Of a stretch of DNA of 64,000 bases, positions 37,925 to 53,500 are shown piece by piece (position 1 is the stretch's first letter; every line of letters begins with the position of its first letter). Below the pieces are notes generated by a model. It worked only from the letters and a program-made list of their open reading frames with translations, made no database searches and was not told the DNA's origin. This DNA comes from Utricularia gibba (taxonomy: Eukaryota; Streptophyta; Magnoliopsida; Lamiales; Lentibulariaceae), in NCBI GenBank assembly GCA_002189035.1, contig NEEC01000013.1, positions 372,001 to 436,000 on the forward strand, given 5' to 3'. A program made the translations under genes and the position numbers.

Positions 37925-38100
37925 CGCGCTTGAGATTGTACGTGCGCCCCAACCAAGGAACAGGGTGCAAAACCCTTGAGACTGCATCGCCCAATGGGCT
38001 CTTCTCACGGGTATAACAAATCTTGGGTAAAGGCCCTTAACAATTGTAACCTTACAATGTAATCTCCAAAAGGGAGCGTAACCGTCATGATCATTATCCC
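37925..38100. promoter_or_regulatory. Upstream region of the pinin gene
   Basis: Short 5' region with TGGGCT-type and AAGGCCC motifs (near 37995 and 38030), which fits promoters of constitutively expressed plant genes. A gypsy remnant begins shortly beyond it. Role inferred from position. Confidence 0.35.
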
Positions 38101-38825
38101 GCTCGACAATGTCCCCATTTCACGAGTCCGAACCATTCACGGACAGCTTTGGTCACATTGAGCTTATCTCACTTAGTCTGAAAATACAAAGGTAAACATA
38201 AATGGAAAACAAGCAAGTTCGCAACGTTTTATTTCCCGGTCGCCTCAGCTCTCTAGGCTCACTCCACAAGCACTCTTGAGAGTTCACTTGGGAGCTCGGA
38301 ATGCTTCCGTCAAGAGCTGCACATCATGTTCACTTATGATCGATCCTTGTGCATGGATGCTCGAGCAGAGGGGTTATGCTTGGTACTTCTGCACCCAGGT
38401 TCCCTTCTGAGTTAGCATGCCTCTTGTGTTATTTGCATTCTCCTCCTCTTCAAAAGTTTTTGTCTCGAAACCTCACCTTTGAACAGCTCGAGGTGTTGCA
38501 TTTTCATTTGAATCTGTATTTCCAAAGTTGCATCTTGGAGGCCAAGGTCAGCCCATTGAATCTTTAGCACATGATCGCCTTCCCTCTCATCATAGTTACA
38601 TTTTGTCCCAAAATTCTTAACGGTCGCACGTGATAGGCGAGATTTTCCGCTATCCCAAATTCATCTTCACATATGTCTCATCCCCCATCCGGTATTTGTT
38701 TGCGGAGTTGTGACACATGTAATACAATATGCATCTTGGACAGCTTTGGTGGTGAAACCAATTGATACGCCCACTTTCAAATGCACTAAGTTACCTGATG
38801 AAGTGCTGAATTGTGTTATTTTCAA

Positions 38826-41140
38826 TGTTAGGATAGGAATATTAAATGAATTAGAATAGGAAAAAAGGCCAAAATTAATATTAGTTAATTTATTTTTGAT
38901 AAAACCATGTTTTGAGCCATTTTCTACGTTAATGGAAGGGTTGGGGTGACTTCATTATGGATCCAAGCCTTGGAACAGCCAGCCTATTTTGGCCATGCCT
39001 TGTGTTCGACCAATCTGTGAAGTAAATTTTCCTACACAAGCAAATCAAGAATTGCATGTCTACATAAGAATCTGAATTAATGAGAAAGGATATTTACTAA
39101 GCATCAGAAATAAAGAAAAAAGAAAACTATTGAAGCCCAAAAGAGGAATTACAAGTATGCTACAGATGAAAAACAAGATACTGATGAGTGTGATTGTCAT
39201 AATATGGGACAAATTAGCATGATCTAATTGGAGATATAAAAGAAAAAAATAAATCTGAAAGAAAGGGAGTAATTTTGGAGGGAAGCTCCAAAGATGAACA
39301 AGGAATCTATCTTTGGAAATTTTCCTAGAGAACTTTCATATTTTTTTAGCATAGAAGTCTGAGGAGGAGCAATTCTAGCATGACACTAGAACCAACCTCC
39401 AATGTCTAGAACCAAGCTCTGACAATGACCCACCTATTCGAGAAAAAAATTGATAAATAAAAAATTATGCAAGTCATTAAAATATGAAAATTCGCATGTC
39501 AAATAAATTTATAACCTAATTCACAACTAATCATACGAAAAATATGAGTATAGTAGATTAGGGTCGAACACAAGGGGGCATGTGCTTGTTGTGTGAAAAT
39601 TGATGCATGATGTTTTTTTCATTGTCAAGAGATTAAATTTAAGCTAACACTAATTCTATTTGGCAATAAAATAGAGGAAAGAAAAAAAATAAATCACTAA
39701 ACTCGGTTGTTGCCTAAGATGAGATGGGGTGATGCCTCGGGACTCTTAAGATTAGCATGCAAATTACTACAACTATCTCACCTACACCATAAATCATCCA
39801 CCTCCCAAACATAGGCTTAAGTATATCCAAATCTTTGTTTTCCTTAAGTTTTGGTCTACTTCTAATTAGGGTTATTCTAGTGAGTTTTACTATTTACTCC
39901 TCCTGAATTTATCCTAGTTTTTTAAGAAAATAATGTGATTATGTGATAAATGTGATTTAGTGAACAACAAACATGTTAACTGCTTTTGCCCCAAGGTACA
40001 CTAGGTGCTTTAGTTATTTATGACAAGAGAAAAGAAAACACTTTCATGACATATCATAAGTATTATACTGGTTTTAAAGTTTAACAACAACAAAGAACAC
40101 ATAAAAGAAACATAAACTGTAAAGAGGACTTCAAAAGAGGACTTGGTTCCTGTTTAGTTTTCTTGTTCCTTTTGGTTCTTGCGATTTTTCTCCTATCCCT
40201 TCCCATAAGTCTATAGCATGTTATTTAAGGTGGTGGAGATATTTTCTCACTCTCATGATGTCCAAAATCTATCTTTTTATCTCTTTGAATTTTGATATAC
40301 TTTCATTGAGCTTTTGTCCACATCTTCTACAACTTCACTATTCTCTTTTAGCTCCTTGGGATTTAGGCTGCTAAAACGTGCCACATTGTTCAAGAGAATG
40401 ATTAGAACTAAGATTGCAATTAGGAATTAAAGATGCAAGTAATGGTACTAATCATAAAAATGTAGAAATACACGATAAATTCTGTATTTTATAGCAAAAT
40501 ATTAATCATTTTCCTATTTTTAAACATTCAAAAATATGTGTTATCAAAGACGATGAAAGCAGTCTTCAAAATGACACTCGAACTACCTCTATTGCCTAAA
40601 ACAGCACCAGAATTAGGAACTTTCACAACGAAGCTTGAGGACCAGCCTATTAGAGTAGAAGAAGACAATGTACGCACAAGAACTAACTAACTTTTAATTT
40701 TCTGCACTTCCCTTTGTGAATATGCTAGCATTTTCTGTTTCCTACTTGAATGCCAACCTCGTTCCAATGTCTGCTCTGCCTAAACTCACTAACTTCATCA
40801 TTTGCTTTATTATTTTCATGCATGAAACGGAATAGTAACTGAGCATGTTTAGGTTATCTCTTAAGCATGGTAATTTTTGGATTAAGTAAAATACTTACTT
40901 TTAAATTTCTAGACCTGCTGATTTCTTTAGTGTAGAAAACAGTTTAAGCATTTTCTTAATTTTTTTAGAGTAGCAACCCACTTACATTGAAAAATCCCAT
41001 GTTAAATCATGCTTACACGTAGGACGTACAATTGAAAACCGTTTGCTTCTTGTGGAGACCTAGATTTACTACTTCTACGTGATTTTCTTTGTGAATGAGA
41101 TATAAATTACATGCTCAATTTATAAATATCTTTTGATGAG
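38826..41140 (+). repeat. LTR-like repeat, family C, copy 2, interrupted
   Basis: It begins TGTTAGGATAGGA and ends near TTTTGATGAG, matching the copy at 28788-29789 at both ends and at inner blocks. The match is broken by extra sequence at about 39420-40546. It lies inside the gypsy remnant, between integrase and the polyprotein C-terminus. The exact 3' end and target-site duplication were not resolved. Confidence 0.6.
39420..40546 (-). repeat. Probable solo LTR nested in the family C LTR
   Basis: This block is absent from the other family C copy. Its minus strand begins TGATAACACATATTTTTGAA, a start typical of plant gypsy LTRs, and ends near CATTGTCA, giving inverted TGA...TCA ends. There is no coding content. 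The left end is uncertain and no target-site duplication was seen. Confidence 0.45.
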
Positions 41141-42269
41141 AAAATCTTTAGGCCTATGATAATTTTAGAATTTTCCATCCACCATTACCTCATACGACCT
41201 CATTATCATGATCCTATCTTCCTGAACTTTGCACTCCTTCCCAACCCTCATTGAAGCAACTATCTCAAATAGACGTGATCATTGACTTCAAATTCTAATG
41301 GCCTTTGCTTCATGTCTCGTCAACTCTTTTGACTATCCTAAGCTACCTTAAGACTTTCCTTGATTACTCTTACCTTTTCTTTCGTGTGTTGTGCCAAATT
41401 GGGTTCTAACATTGCCTACTACCCTACCTCATCCCAATGCAAGAGAGTCCTATATTTTCTCCCATACAGCACCTCATATGGAAACATCCCCAAACTTGCT
41501 AGATACTTGTTATTGTAAATGATCTCCATCAAGTAAATGTGTTCATCCCAATCTGATATGGAATTGGGCTCAACAATTGGGCCAATAATCTCTGAATTCT
41601 CCTGGCCTACATTGCACACTCAGCTAGTTCCAAGGGTTCGAAAATCAAATAATTGAGGTGGTAGATCTGAAGAGGCATGCTTCTTCAACTCAAGTGCTGT
41701 TCATTTCGTTTCCGATCCTAGCACTGAGTTTGGATTGGTACCTCATTTTGTTGTGGTGGCATCACTATAGGTGGCTTTGTAGCTAGAAGGTGATGATTAG
41801 GAGTACTAGCCCCAACTTCAATCGAGAACTTTTTTGAGAGTACCAAGGTGGTTAGCACTTATCATTTCTGTTTAGAATTTCTTGTAGACTTCATTTAGAT
41901 TCGTTGAATGTTGTTATCGTACTTTGTTTTTTCAATTCACTGTTGAACGTAAGCCTTTGAGATGTTTAACTATATCACAATCTCCCAAGAACTCCAAACT
42001 TAAGCCCTCAAGAAGTCCTCTTCCATTAGAATTGTCCTCTTCGATTGTACATCCGTTTGTAGATGCATTGCAGTACTCATGTTGAACTTGTTACCAAGTG
42101 CTTATAAGACTTGCAGAAACCTTGAGGTGAACCTTATATCATTATCTGAAACAATGCTTTCTAGTACTCCGTGCAACTATACAACCTATGCGAGATACTC
42201 TTGAGCGAGCTGGCTAATACTGGACTACTTAATGATAATGAAACCAACCAGCAAAAAGCATTAAGGTTG

Positions 42270-45065
<2,796 letters not shown>

Positions 45066-46085
45066 AGTAGCGTAGGCGTAGCTAATGGATACCACCCTGC
45101 CGGATCCTACATCTCATCTACCCTGGGCGGGGCCGCCCAAGTCCATGACTACTTGTGGGAGCACATCACACCTAAAGCAATACATATTAACCTACTATAT
45201 TTAGTTAACCTAATAAAGATCAAGAGTTGGAGACCCTACTATCTCAAATTATTTTTTTTAGTTTTTAAAATACAAAATTAAGTGGAAAATCATTATTAAA
45301 GACCCAAAAAATTGGAATATGATAATATTTTGGATTTTTTATGTCTCTATATTTTGAAGATATGTTTTTTTCTCTAATTCAATTTAATTGCATTTTATAC
45401 AGCGATTAATGATCAATTAATGATATTGATAAATAATGAAAGGACTAAAAGTACTAACAATGTTTCATTCATTTGCAATTTGTAGGAAAGACTTTAAATG
45501 ATCATACTTAAGAATTCAGAGTATATGTATTGAAAATAGCAATGTGTGAATTATATTATATTAAGCTAAGCATTTATAAAATATTTTACTATCTAAACGT
45601 ATTAATCATTTATAATTTTTTAATTTTTTATGATTATAGTAACGCATTACATATTTACGTAACATTGTAAAATGAAATCCAACCGTACCGCATAGATTTA
45701 TTCAGAAGTAAAAACAGTATACAACTATTGCAAAAGGTCCATATAATTTGGTAATCACAAAATAAAAAGTCGGATGGTATATAATGCATATTAAAATAAC
45801 ACGTTAGTATAATCAAACAATTAATAGAAAGACAGAGAGAAGAAAAAAGGTTTTTTTATTTTGCATTTTTTTATCCAATTTTTAGTTTTTTCAGAATTGC
45901 AAGGTAATTTTGCTCCACTCCATTACAATTCATCGTGGCTTCGTGCAATGAAATCCACGCAAGCCACCGTGAATTAAGAATTTATGTTTGTTGAAGGATA
46001 TGGGTCCGAGCAAGCCTATCAGTATCGTCTTTATATGCAAACCATTGGTTTTCTTGCTTCATCGTCGGTAGGTAGCTGAAGAAAG
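45066..46085. other. AT-rich intergenic region upstream of the gene at 46086
   Basis: No gene seen. It contains a GC-rich palindrome (TGGGCGGGGCCGCCCA) near 45126, followed by strongly AT-rich DNA. The last few hundred bases presumably contain the promoter of the following gene. Confidence 0.45.
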
Positions 46086-48720
46086 ATGCCGTCTTTCAGG
46101 GGTGAAAACTCTGTTGATGTCCTTATAGCGATTTCTTTTTTAATTCTGATCGGCTTTTCATCTCCAGGTGGGTGCTTGTAAAGTTTGTTTCTTTCGCCGT
46201 GTTGTAGTTAAAATGTGTGTTTTCTCCTTCTTCACGTTTTTGTTTTTTTTTTTTTTCCATTTTTAAGGCAACGCAAATGTGATTGCAAGGGACGGTTTTT
46301 GGTATCGTGAGGGTAGGTCTCTTTTGCAAGCAAACAATGGTGGAAACTCGTCTTCGATGATGTTGGCTGAGGAGAGAACACACCGAGGAGGGTATACTGG
46401 CGGATGGAATATCAGCAATCCCCAGTATATTACTGTAAGTGCTCTCCACTGTGCTACTGCAAATTGAGATCTGCTTTACCCTAACCATGAATCTTTTCCT
46501 TTTGCTGTTTCTCCATGTTGTAATTTCCTACATCAGTTTGTTCTTTGTGTCGGTTGGATTATGGATTTTACTCAAAGATATAATTTGTTTTTTTTATCTT
46601 GCATGCAACTTGAAAATCTAAGGCAAAATTCACTTTTTTAAGTATATGCTGTGGTGTTTCCCCATTTAACGTTACTCTAAGCTTTGTACATGTACGTCTT
46701 GGTTCTACCTCTCTTAAAATAGATTAATTGGTGCAACGTTGATTTTTGTCCTAATTGATACTGTTATCCTTGAATGATGACAATTTCCTAATATTGTCTC
46801 ATCTTGTTACTGATAAGATAGTCACTCTGGATTTCTTTCCTTTTGCAGTCTGTGTTTTATACTGGTGCTCCTCTGATCCTCGTGGGTCTAATCTGGTTTG
46901 TTGGATTTGGTATTTTCTTGCTGCTGGCGTGTGTGTGCATTTGCTGCTGCAGTCGCCGGCAATACGGATACTCTAAAGTTGCTTATGCTATCTCTCTCAT
47001 TTTACTCATTTTGTTTACAATCGCTGCAGTGTAATACTCTGCGTGCCCCTCCTTGTTTTCTGTGAGCTTTGTTTGCATGTTCTATCTAAAAGCTGTTTCG
47101 TTGTTTTGTACATAGGGTTGGTTCGATTGTTCTTTACATTGGACAAGGAAGGTTTCATGATAGCACCAGCAACACATTCCACTATGTGGTGGGAGAAGCA
47201 GAATCGACAGTTGGGAAGCTTGAAAATGTTTCAAATTTTCTCACAGCTGCTAAAAGCGTCGACGTTGATCAGATTTTTCTGCCTCAAGATTTGCGAAACA
47301 GCATAGATAGCGTCAACTCCTTGATCGACACCTCTGCAAATACTCTTAATAGTACAACAATGAGCAACAAAGATAGGATTTTTCATCTAGTGGATGTGGC
47401 GTAAGTATTCAATTTATAACTTGTTCATACCTGTTGTTCTTCCCACAGTTCTCTGTGTTGCTGAATAATTTAGAATATGCATCATGCAGAGGAACAACTC
47501 TCATTATTATCGCAGCTGTTTTACTGGGCCTTGCTTTGCTTGGTTTCGGTGAGCCCTTTGTCTCTTTACGTATTTCAGTGACTATCAAACATGATTGTGA
47601 ACTCTGATGATTGAATTATTATGAAACTTGGTGCAGTGTTCTCCATCTTGGGGCTGCAAGGTCTCGTGTATATGTGCGTAAATTTTAAGAGCATGAAGCA
47701 TTTGCATTCTTTGTCTCATTCATCCTTCTCATTCTCATGGAAGTTTTTGACAGATTGATCATCGTTGGTTGGATTCTCATTGCGTTGACCTTCATCGTAG
47801 GGGCATTTTTGTTGTTCTCCACAAGTAAGTATTGCCAAATGCTGGTAACAACACACACTTCCTGCATCTACAATATCAAGCAATGTTTCATTCAATGCAT
47901 CTTTTGCCATGGAGATGGTGAATTTTCTGTTTCTGTTCCAGTGTGGTGGGAGATACATGCGTCGCAATGGATGAGTGGGTTAACAATCCGACGGCTCACA
48001 CTGCACTGGATGATATTATTCCCTGCGTAGATCCTACAGCTGCTCAGCAAGCCCTGTCCAAGAGCAGAGAAGTAACATTTCGAGTTGTTGATCTTGTAAA
48101 TCAAATTGTCGCCAATATCTCCAATGCCAATTTTCCTGCTGGTGCTGGAGCTGCTCCTCTCAACTACAACCAGTCCGGGCCATCAGTGCCTCTCCTCTGC
48201 AATCCTTACAACTCCAACCTGACGAATAGGACCTGCGGAGCTGGTGAAGTTGATTCAAGCAATGCAACAGAGGTAAAAGAACGAACTGCCTCTTGATTAC
48301 ATTGGAAAATCCGCTCGTTGGCAAACTGTCCGTGCTGGGCATATGCAGGTGTGGCTTCGCTATGAATGTCAAGTCTCTGCTAGCAATGTCTGCAGCACAG
48401 AAGGGCGTCTAACACCGATGATGTACACCCAAATGATCGGAGCAGTCAACATAAGCTATGGTCTGTACAACTATGGGCCGTTCCTGGTGAACCTGGCCGA
48501 CTGCACTTTCCTTCGAGACATCTTCACCCACATATACGAGGACCACTGCCCCTATCTGAACCGTTACAGCAGGTGGGTTTACGTAGGCCTTGCAATGGCC
48601 TCTGCTGCAGTCGCTCTCTCGCTCATCTTCTGGGTGGTTTACGCCCGAGAGAGACGCCACAGGAAATACACGAAGCTTGTGGACAGCCACACGGCACAGA
48701 ACAGGCCCCCGCAGGCATGA
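46086..48720 (+). CDS. Plant multi-pass membrane protein with tweety-like topology, function unknown
   Basis: Nine exons: 46086-46167, 46268-46434, 46849-47030, 47116-47400, 47490-47548, 47637-47673, 47754-47828, 47942-48272 and 48349-48720; 529 aa, all GT-AG with matching phases. The N-terminus has a signal-like hydrophobic stretch (residues 10-25). Then come hydrophobic segments at about 84-117 (ending in the Cys cluster ACVCICCC), 126-152, 242-271, 272-292 and 482-505, with a basic C-terminal tail (RERRHRKYTKL). A large loop (about 296-480) carries many Cys and NxS/T sites, so it is probably extracytosolic. From memory it matches the uncharacterised plant family of Arabidopsis At2g25270, whose layout recalls animal tweety homologues. 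No biochemical role is known to me. The exon 7 donor was chosen at 47829 because the earlier GTAAGT breaks the frame. Confidence 0.9.
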
Positions 48721-50520
48721 TCATGGATGACAGAGGTTGGTTTCAGCATCCCTGTACATGCGTTGACGCTTGAGTGCTTGTTACCCGATGTTGTAACCAT
48801 CTATGATACCTCAGTTCTAACTTGTTTCAAACAGCAACTACCGGCTTCCAAACTAGTGTGTTATTTCTCCTCCACTTCCCACTGAATAGAACACTTGGTG
48901 CATATTGGGAGGGACCGCGGAGGTCGACCTTTTTTATTTTCAAAAGACAGATGGGTATATTTTTGAGAAAATTAGCAAAATACACAATTTAAAAAAGTGA
49001 TTGGAAAAATACACACCATTGAGAAATGCTTTGTAAAATACATGTTTTCCACTTTTTTTTACATGATTGTTAGTGAATTTTGGAGTCTAATCTATACTAT
49101 ACAACATAATTACAAGATGTAATTATTGCATTCTTACACATAGATCATCTTTTCCACGTGAGGTATTTTAAACCAACGGGAATGGAACCGGTCTGGTTCA
49201 AAACCCATATTTGACCAATCAAATCTGGTGTTGACCTGTCACATCCGAATTAACACAAAATATTATAATTTTAAAAAGTATATTAAATGTTATTAATATA
49301 TCAATTATCAATATTAAACATTAATAATATAATGAATATATTAATTTTAAATAAGAAATGTCATGTGTAATTTCATTAATATAAATATAAATACTGAAAT
49401 ATTTTATCTATTTAATAAAAAATCATAATAAAAATAATTTGCACATTAATTTTTATATGTAAAACATAGTATGAAAATCATTACTCTAAATAAATCATAA
49501 TTTTTTTCAACCACATCAAATGACACAATGATCAAATTGAAATATATTTTAAAGTAACATTTTTAATAAAATAAATTAATCTCTTATATTATATAAATAT
49601 TTTGAAACCCAAATTTTTAATTATTTTTTAATTTAAAATATTGTTGTTTAAAAATATGTATTGTTATAAAAATGCATATTATTATTTATAAATGAATCAC
49701 ACTAATATTTTTTAATGTATATTGTTGTTTAAAAATTATTTATTTATTTATTTGGAAATCTTTATGTTATAAATCCAATTGAGTGATCCGTATTAGAGTT
49801 TTAGTAATATTATATTGATAATTTGTTCACTTCATATATCATTTTTATTACTTTATAAATTTTTTGATTTTATGCTTTTATAGGATGAGGTGCATTATTC
49901 ATTATTAGATTTTAATTATATTTGTAAATTTTTTAGGTTATATGATCCTATGAAGTACGATGCATCATTTAATATTAGGTTTTAATTATGTTTGTAAATT
50001 TTTCAGATTAATATCAGTTTTATCTATAAAATATATTAACACATGTGAGGTTTATTTCATTTGCAAAAATATATGTTTTGCAATTAACCTTTTTCTTATA
50101 AAATATTTTTATATTATCAAATAACATATATAAAACTTAATATCGGACTATATTAAAATTTTAATGTAACTATAATTTTTTATTACAAATTATATGTAGT
50201 AGGATGCAATATTTATTATTGGGTTTTAATTATTTTTGAAGATATTTTCAATTTTATTATCCTAATGATTAAGTTGTAGAATTCATAATTATTTGGTTTA
50301 AATTTGTTAAGTTTTTTCAGTATTGAGTTTTATTTATATTATATTAACAATTTTTTGTTTATAAATCTATATTTGTCAATTTATAAATTCTATTAAAGGG
50401 GGTGATTCAATATTAGATTTAATTATAATATTTATAAAACTTTGACATATGGAAAAACTGAAAATTTTAAAAAGATTGATATTTTATTAACAATATTTAT
50501 AAAACTGATACATTGATAAC
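48721..50520. other. Very AT-rich intergenic region
   Basis: No gene is supported. From about 49250 to 50500 the sequence is long A/T runs. Segments near 48960-49060 and, inverted, near 50040-50100 both contain TTAATTGCAAAA-like wording reminiscent of Mutator-type termini, but similarity is too weak to call an element. Confidence 0.45.
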
Positions 50521-50524
50521 AATT

Positions 50525-53500
50525 TTACATCATTTTTTTAGAGGGTACAATTTTCTTTAACATTACTTTTCCCCAGCTAGCAAATTTACTATTTTGCTTG
50601 CTTGATTGTGGCTGGGAGCTTGATGTAAAATCAGATCGATGGAGGTGCGATATTGAATTTCGAGCAGGGGCATATGAAGGCTGGGTCGATGTGGCTGGTG
50701 GTCTGTCATAGGAAGAGTGCAGCAAACTGGAGAAAGATGATGGATGGAAATCAAGAGATAATAGATTACTATCTCGTCTAGAAGATCGCACTAAAGTAGA
50801 GTCATTCACTAAAAGCTGGGAGGCATGATCTAGTAGTTGATTATCATGATCAAAATCTGAAGGCGGCGATCCATTCAAATCAATTGGATTAGATTTCTGG
50901 ATCTTCTTAGGTCTACCCTTCTTTTTCTTTTGTTGTTGGTAATCCACAGGTCCCTTGTGCGTTGTTGCTTTATGCCGACCCAATTTGATTTGTCGTGTAG
51001 AGGGATCAACAAGAAGGCGAAAAGCTAGTGGTGCCCAATCTCGTTCATCTCTTACAGGATGAACTTCACTATTATAAGTGCTGAACATTGACGAGAGTCT
51101 GTAATAATCACTGGTTCTATCCTTAGGGTTGATCCGAAACCGGTGACATGCCTAATAAAGAAAAGTTAATAGATTTGAGTTATAGTTTATATTGAAGATA
51201 GAGTTTGTTTGTGTACCTTTTGTGTATGACTGTAAGGATATTGGTCCAATTGTCACACACTACAATCGCAGTGATGGTCTTCAACTCTAAACCTTTGAGT
51301 TTCAATGATGCAATTGGTCTCCAGTTTGACATCTACCACATGAATTCGTTCATCATGTACAGTGCAGGTTAGTTGAGGTACTAGTCATGCACCTTGTCGC
51401 CAAAAGTTCGACCAGCTGATCTCCTTGCTAGTGCTTCTGCCCTGTACTTTTCAAAATAATATCTACTCTTTTCGAAGGTGACCTGCATATATAGGTATAC
51501 CCATACTAGTTTGTTTACATGAATCTATATGTATTAAAAGTTTTTACCTTTGCAATAGCCGTTGGAGGTAGACGACAGGCATCTCATAATGCTCCATTCA
51601 AAGCCTCTGCATGATTCATAGTCATGATCTCATACCTAATAAATTAGGAAATAAGAATGACAATGTAATTTGCAGTACCTAATTACAAGAATTAACGTAC
51701 TGATGACCCCCATCATGTATCAAGGTCCAATCAATCAAAGGAATATCCATCATGTAGGCATACACTTTTGAACTGACCCTTGTAAGGTGATTCATTGCTT
51801 ATGTATGCTCAAAGTCGTTACTAGAGTAGACAGCCTTGTAAATAATCGCTGATAGCTCCTTGGATTTTGATTTAGCATGGCTCATGCAATTTTTTCGAAT
51901 ATGGAAAACACATAAACGATGAACACCATATAGGGAACAAGCTCTTTGTATCGCTTGTACATAGTTAACAGTCTAGATCCACGATCACTGATGATGCATA
52001 CTCCTGTTCTTCCCCTGATTACATATCAAACCAATTGCTCCATAAACTAGATCCAGTCCTCGGCACTTTCACCATGCACAAATGCATATCCCAATGGGAC
52101 TACATGGTTACTTGCATCAATAGCAATTGCTACAAGTAACTTGTAGTCGTAACTACCATATAAGTGTGTAGCATCCACGCACATGACTGGCCGACAATGC
52201 ATGAAAGGTTTTATTGAAAAGCCAAAAGCCTAGAAAACCCACTTCAAGAGACGATTACCATGAACATGGGTCTCATGGTCCCATGTCACCACTGTTCCTG
52301 GGTTTTGCTTTTGAACCTCTTCAAGATAGATAGATAATTAGGTACAAGAAACCTGTCAGGTATCATAATGGAGTTCATAGGCTCGACACATACAAGACCA
52401 AGCATGCCACTTAGGCATATCATAAGTAAACAGCTCCTTGATGATACGCTGAACACCTAGAGTTGTTAACTTTAGGCTTAGATACGGAATAAGCCGAGGA
52501 GTAACATATCGAATGTTTAGGTTGGCGTGGGTGGATGCTGCTTCTGACGTTAGTTCACAGGTATGAGGCTATATCACCTTTGATATCTTCCACATTCCTA
52601 ATCTCTTTTGATAAGCTGCTCTAAGCTTAAACGAGCAATGCTCCTTCCCACTATAAGTCTGCAGACATATCACCTCATACTGGTACTTATCACTTTTCTA
52701 TGTTCTGCATTCTCGCTGAGCAATGGTAAGATGCCATTTCACAACTGCATCCATGACAGTCTTACGATCCTTGAGTGTCATACCATGTCGAAGAATTCCG
52801 GTTCTCTCATCGTAATAATCTCCTGGAACGAATGCATCCATTGAATCATCATAAACATCTGATTCGTCCTCTTCTTGAGTTGGTAAGGAGGCTCCTACAT
52901 ATGTCCCATGAATCTCAATGTCCGGAGGCAAGTCAGGTAAATCTTCGACCTCCAATTCTGCAACAACCTCCTCAAAATCTAGGCCAGCTGGCATATCATC
53001 ATCATCAGATAAATTACGTGCCTCATCTGCATACATGTCATCTCCAACTAGAAAGACATGGGAGTCATCTTGGTAGTCATAATCCCTACCTTGATCATAA
53101 TAATTAAAGAAAGGATCATGGCCAGAATAGCCAGTTTCATATTGATAGTCCATGCCATGACTGGTGTGTAGTTGGGATCAGTCAAAAATTGAAGGATCAA
53201 ACTTAAAATCGATGCAAAATACAAAATCAATGGTATATATTATACTGTCAAATTCATAACCCTTACGTATAAAATCATTTTATACCTTCCAAATGATGAT
53301 AAGGCTGATATGAATCATCAAATGGATTAAATTTTTCATATGGATATTGTGAGTAATCATATTGATGTGGATATTGTGACTGTTGTTGATGAAACGATTT
53401 TAAAAAATTTTCATAAAGAATAATCATTAAAAATTAAATATCTACACCTTTGAATCGATTTTAAAGCATTAAAGGTAATTATTACTAATAAATTTATAAT

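Larger units (their letters stand above)
38100..42265 (-). mobile_element. Second Ty3/gypsy remnant with nested LTRs
   Basis: Minus-strand integrase is readable at about 42220-42060 (LHGV, SIVSDNDIRFTSRF) and 41619-41425 (WDEHIYLMEIIYNN, then LYGRKYRTLLHWDEVG). The end of the polyprotein is at about 38740-38470 ([30 protein letters not shown]), homologous to the same part of the gypsy at 19760-20000. These two parts are separated by the LTR-like insertion at 38826-41140. A purine tract (GAAGAGGAGGAGA, minus strand, 38438-38450) followed by TGCAAATAAC marks its 3' LTR start at 38437; the far end of that LTR is approximate. The frame is broken throughout, and 41640-41990 shows little pol similarity. 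Confidence 0.8.

Noticed and set aside
45118-45141. GC-rich palindrome TGGGCGGGGCCGCCCA
   Set aside because: Seven-base arms in a GC-rich patch occur by chance; no gene or transcript end is evident beside it.
48955-50105. Possible Mutator-type element bounded by TTAATTGCAAAA-like ends
   Set aside because: The inverted similarity is short and lies in extremely AT-rich DNA, so no boundary or duplication could be supported.
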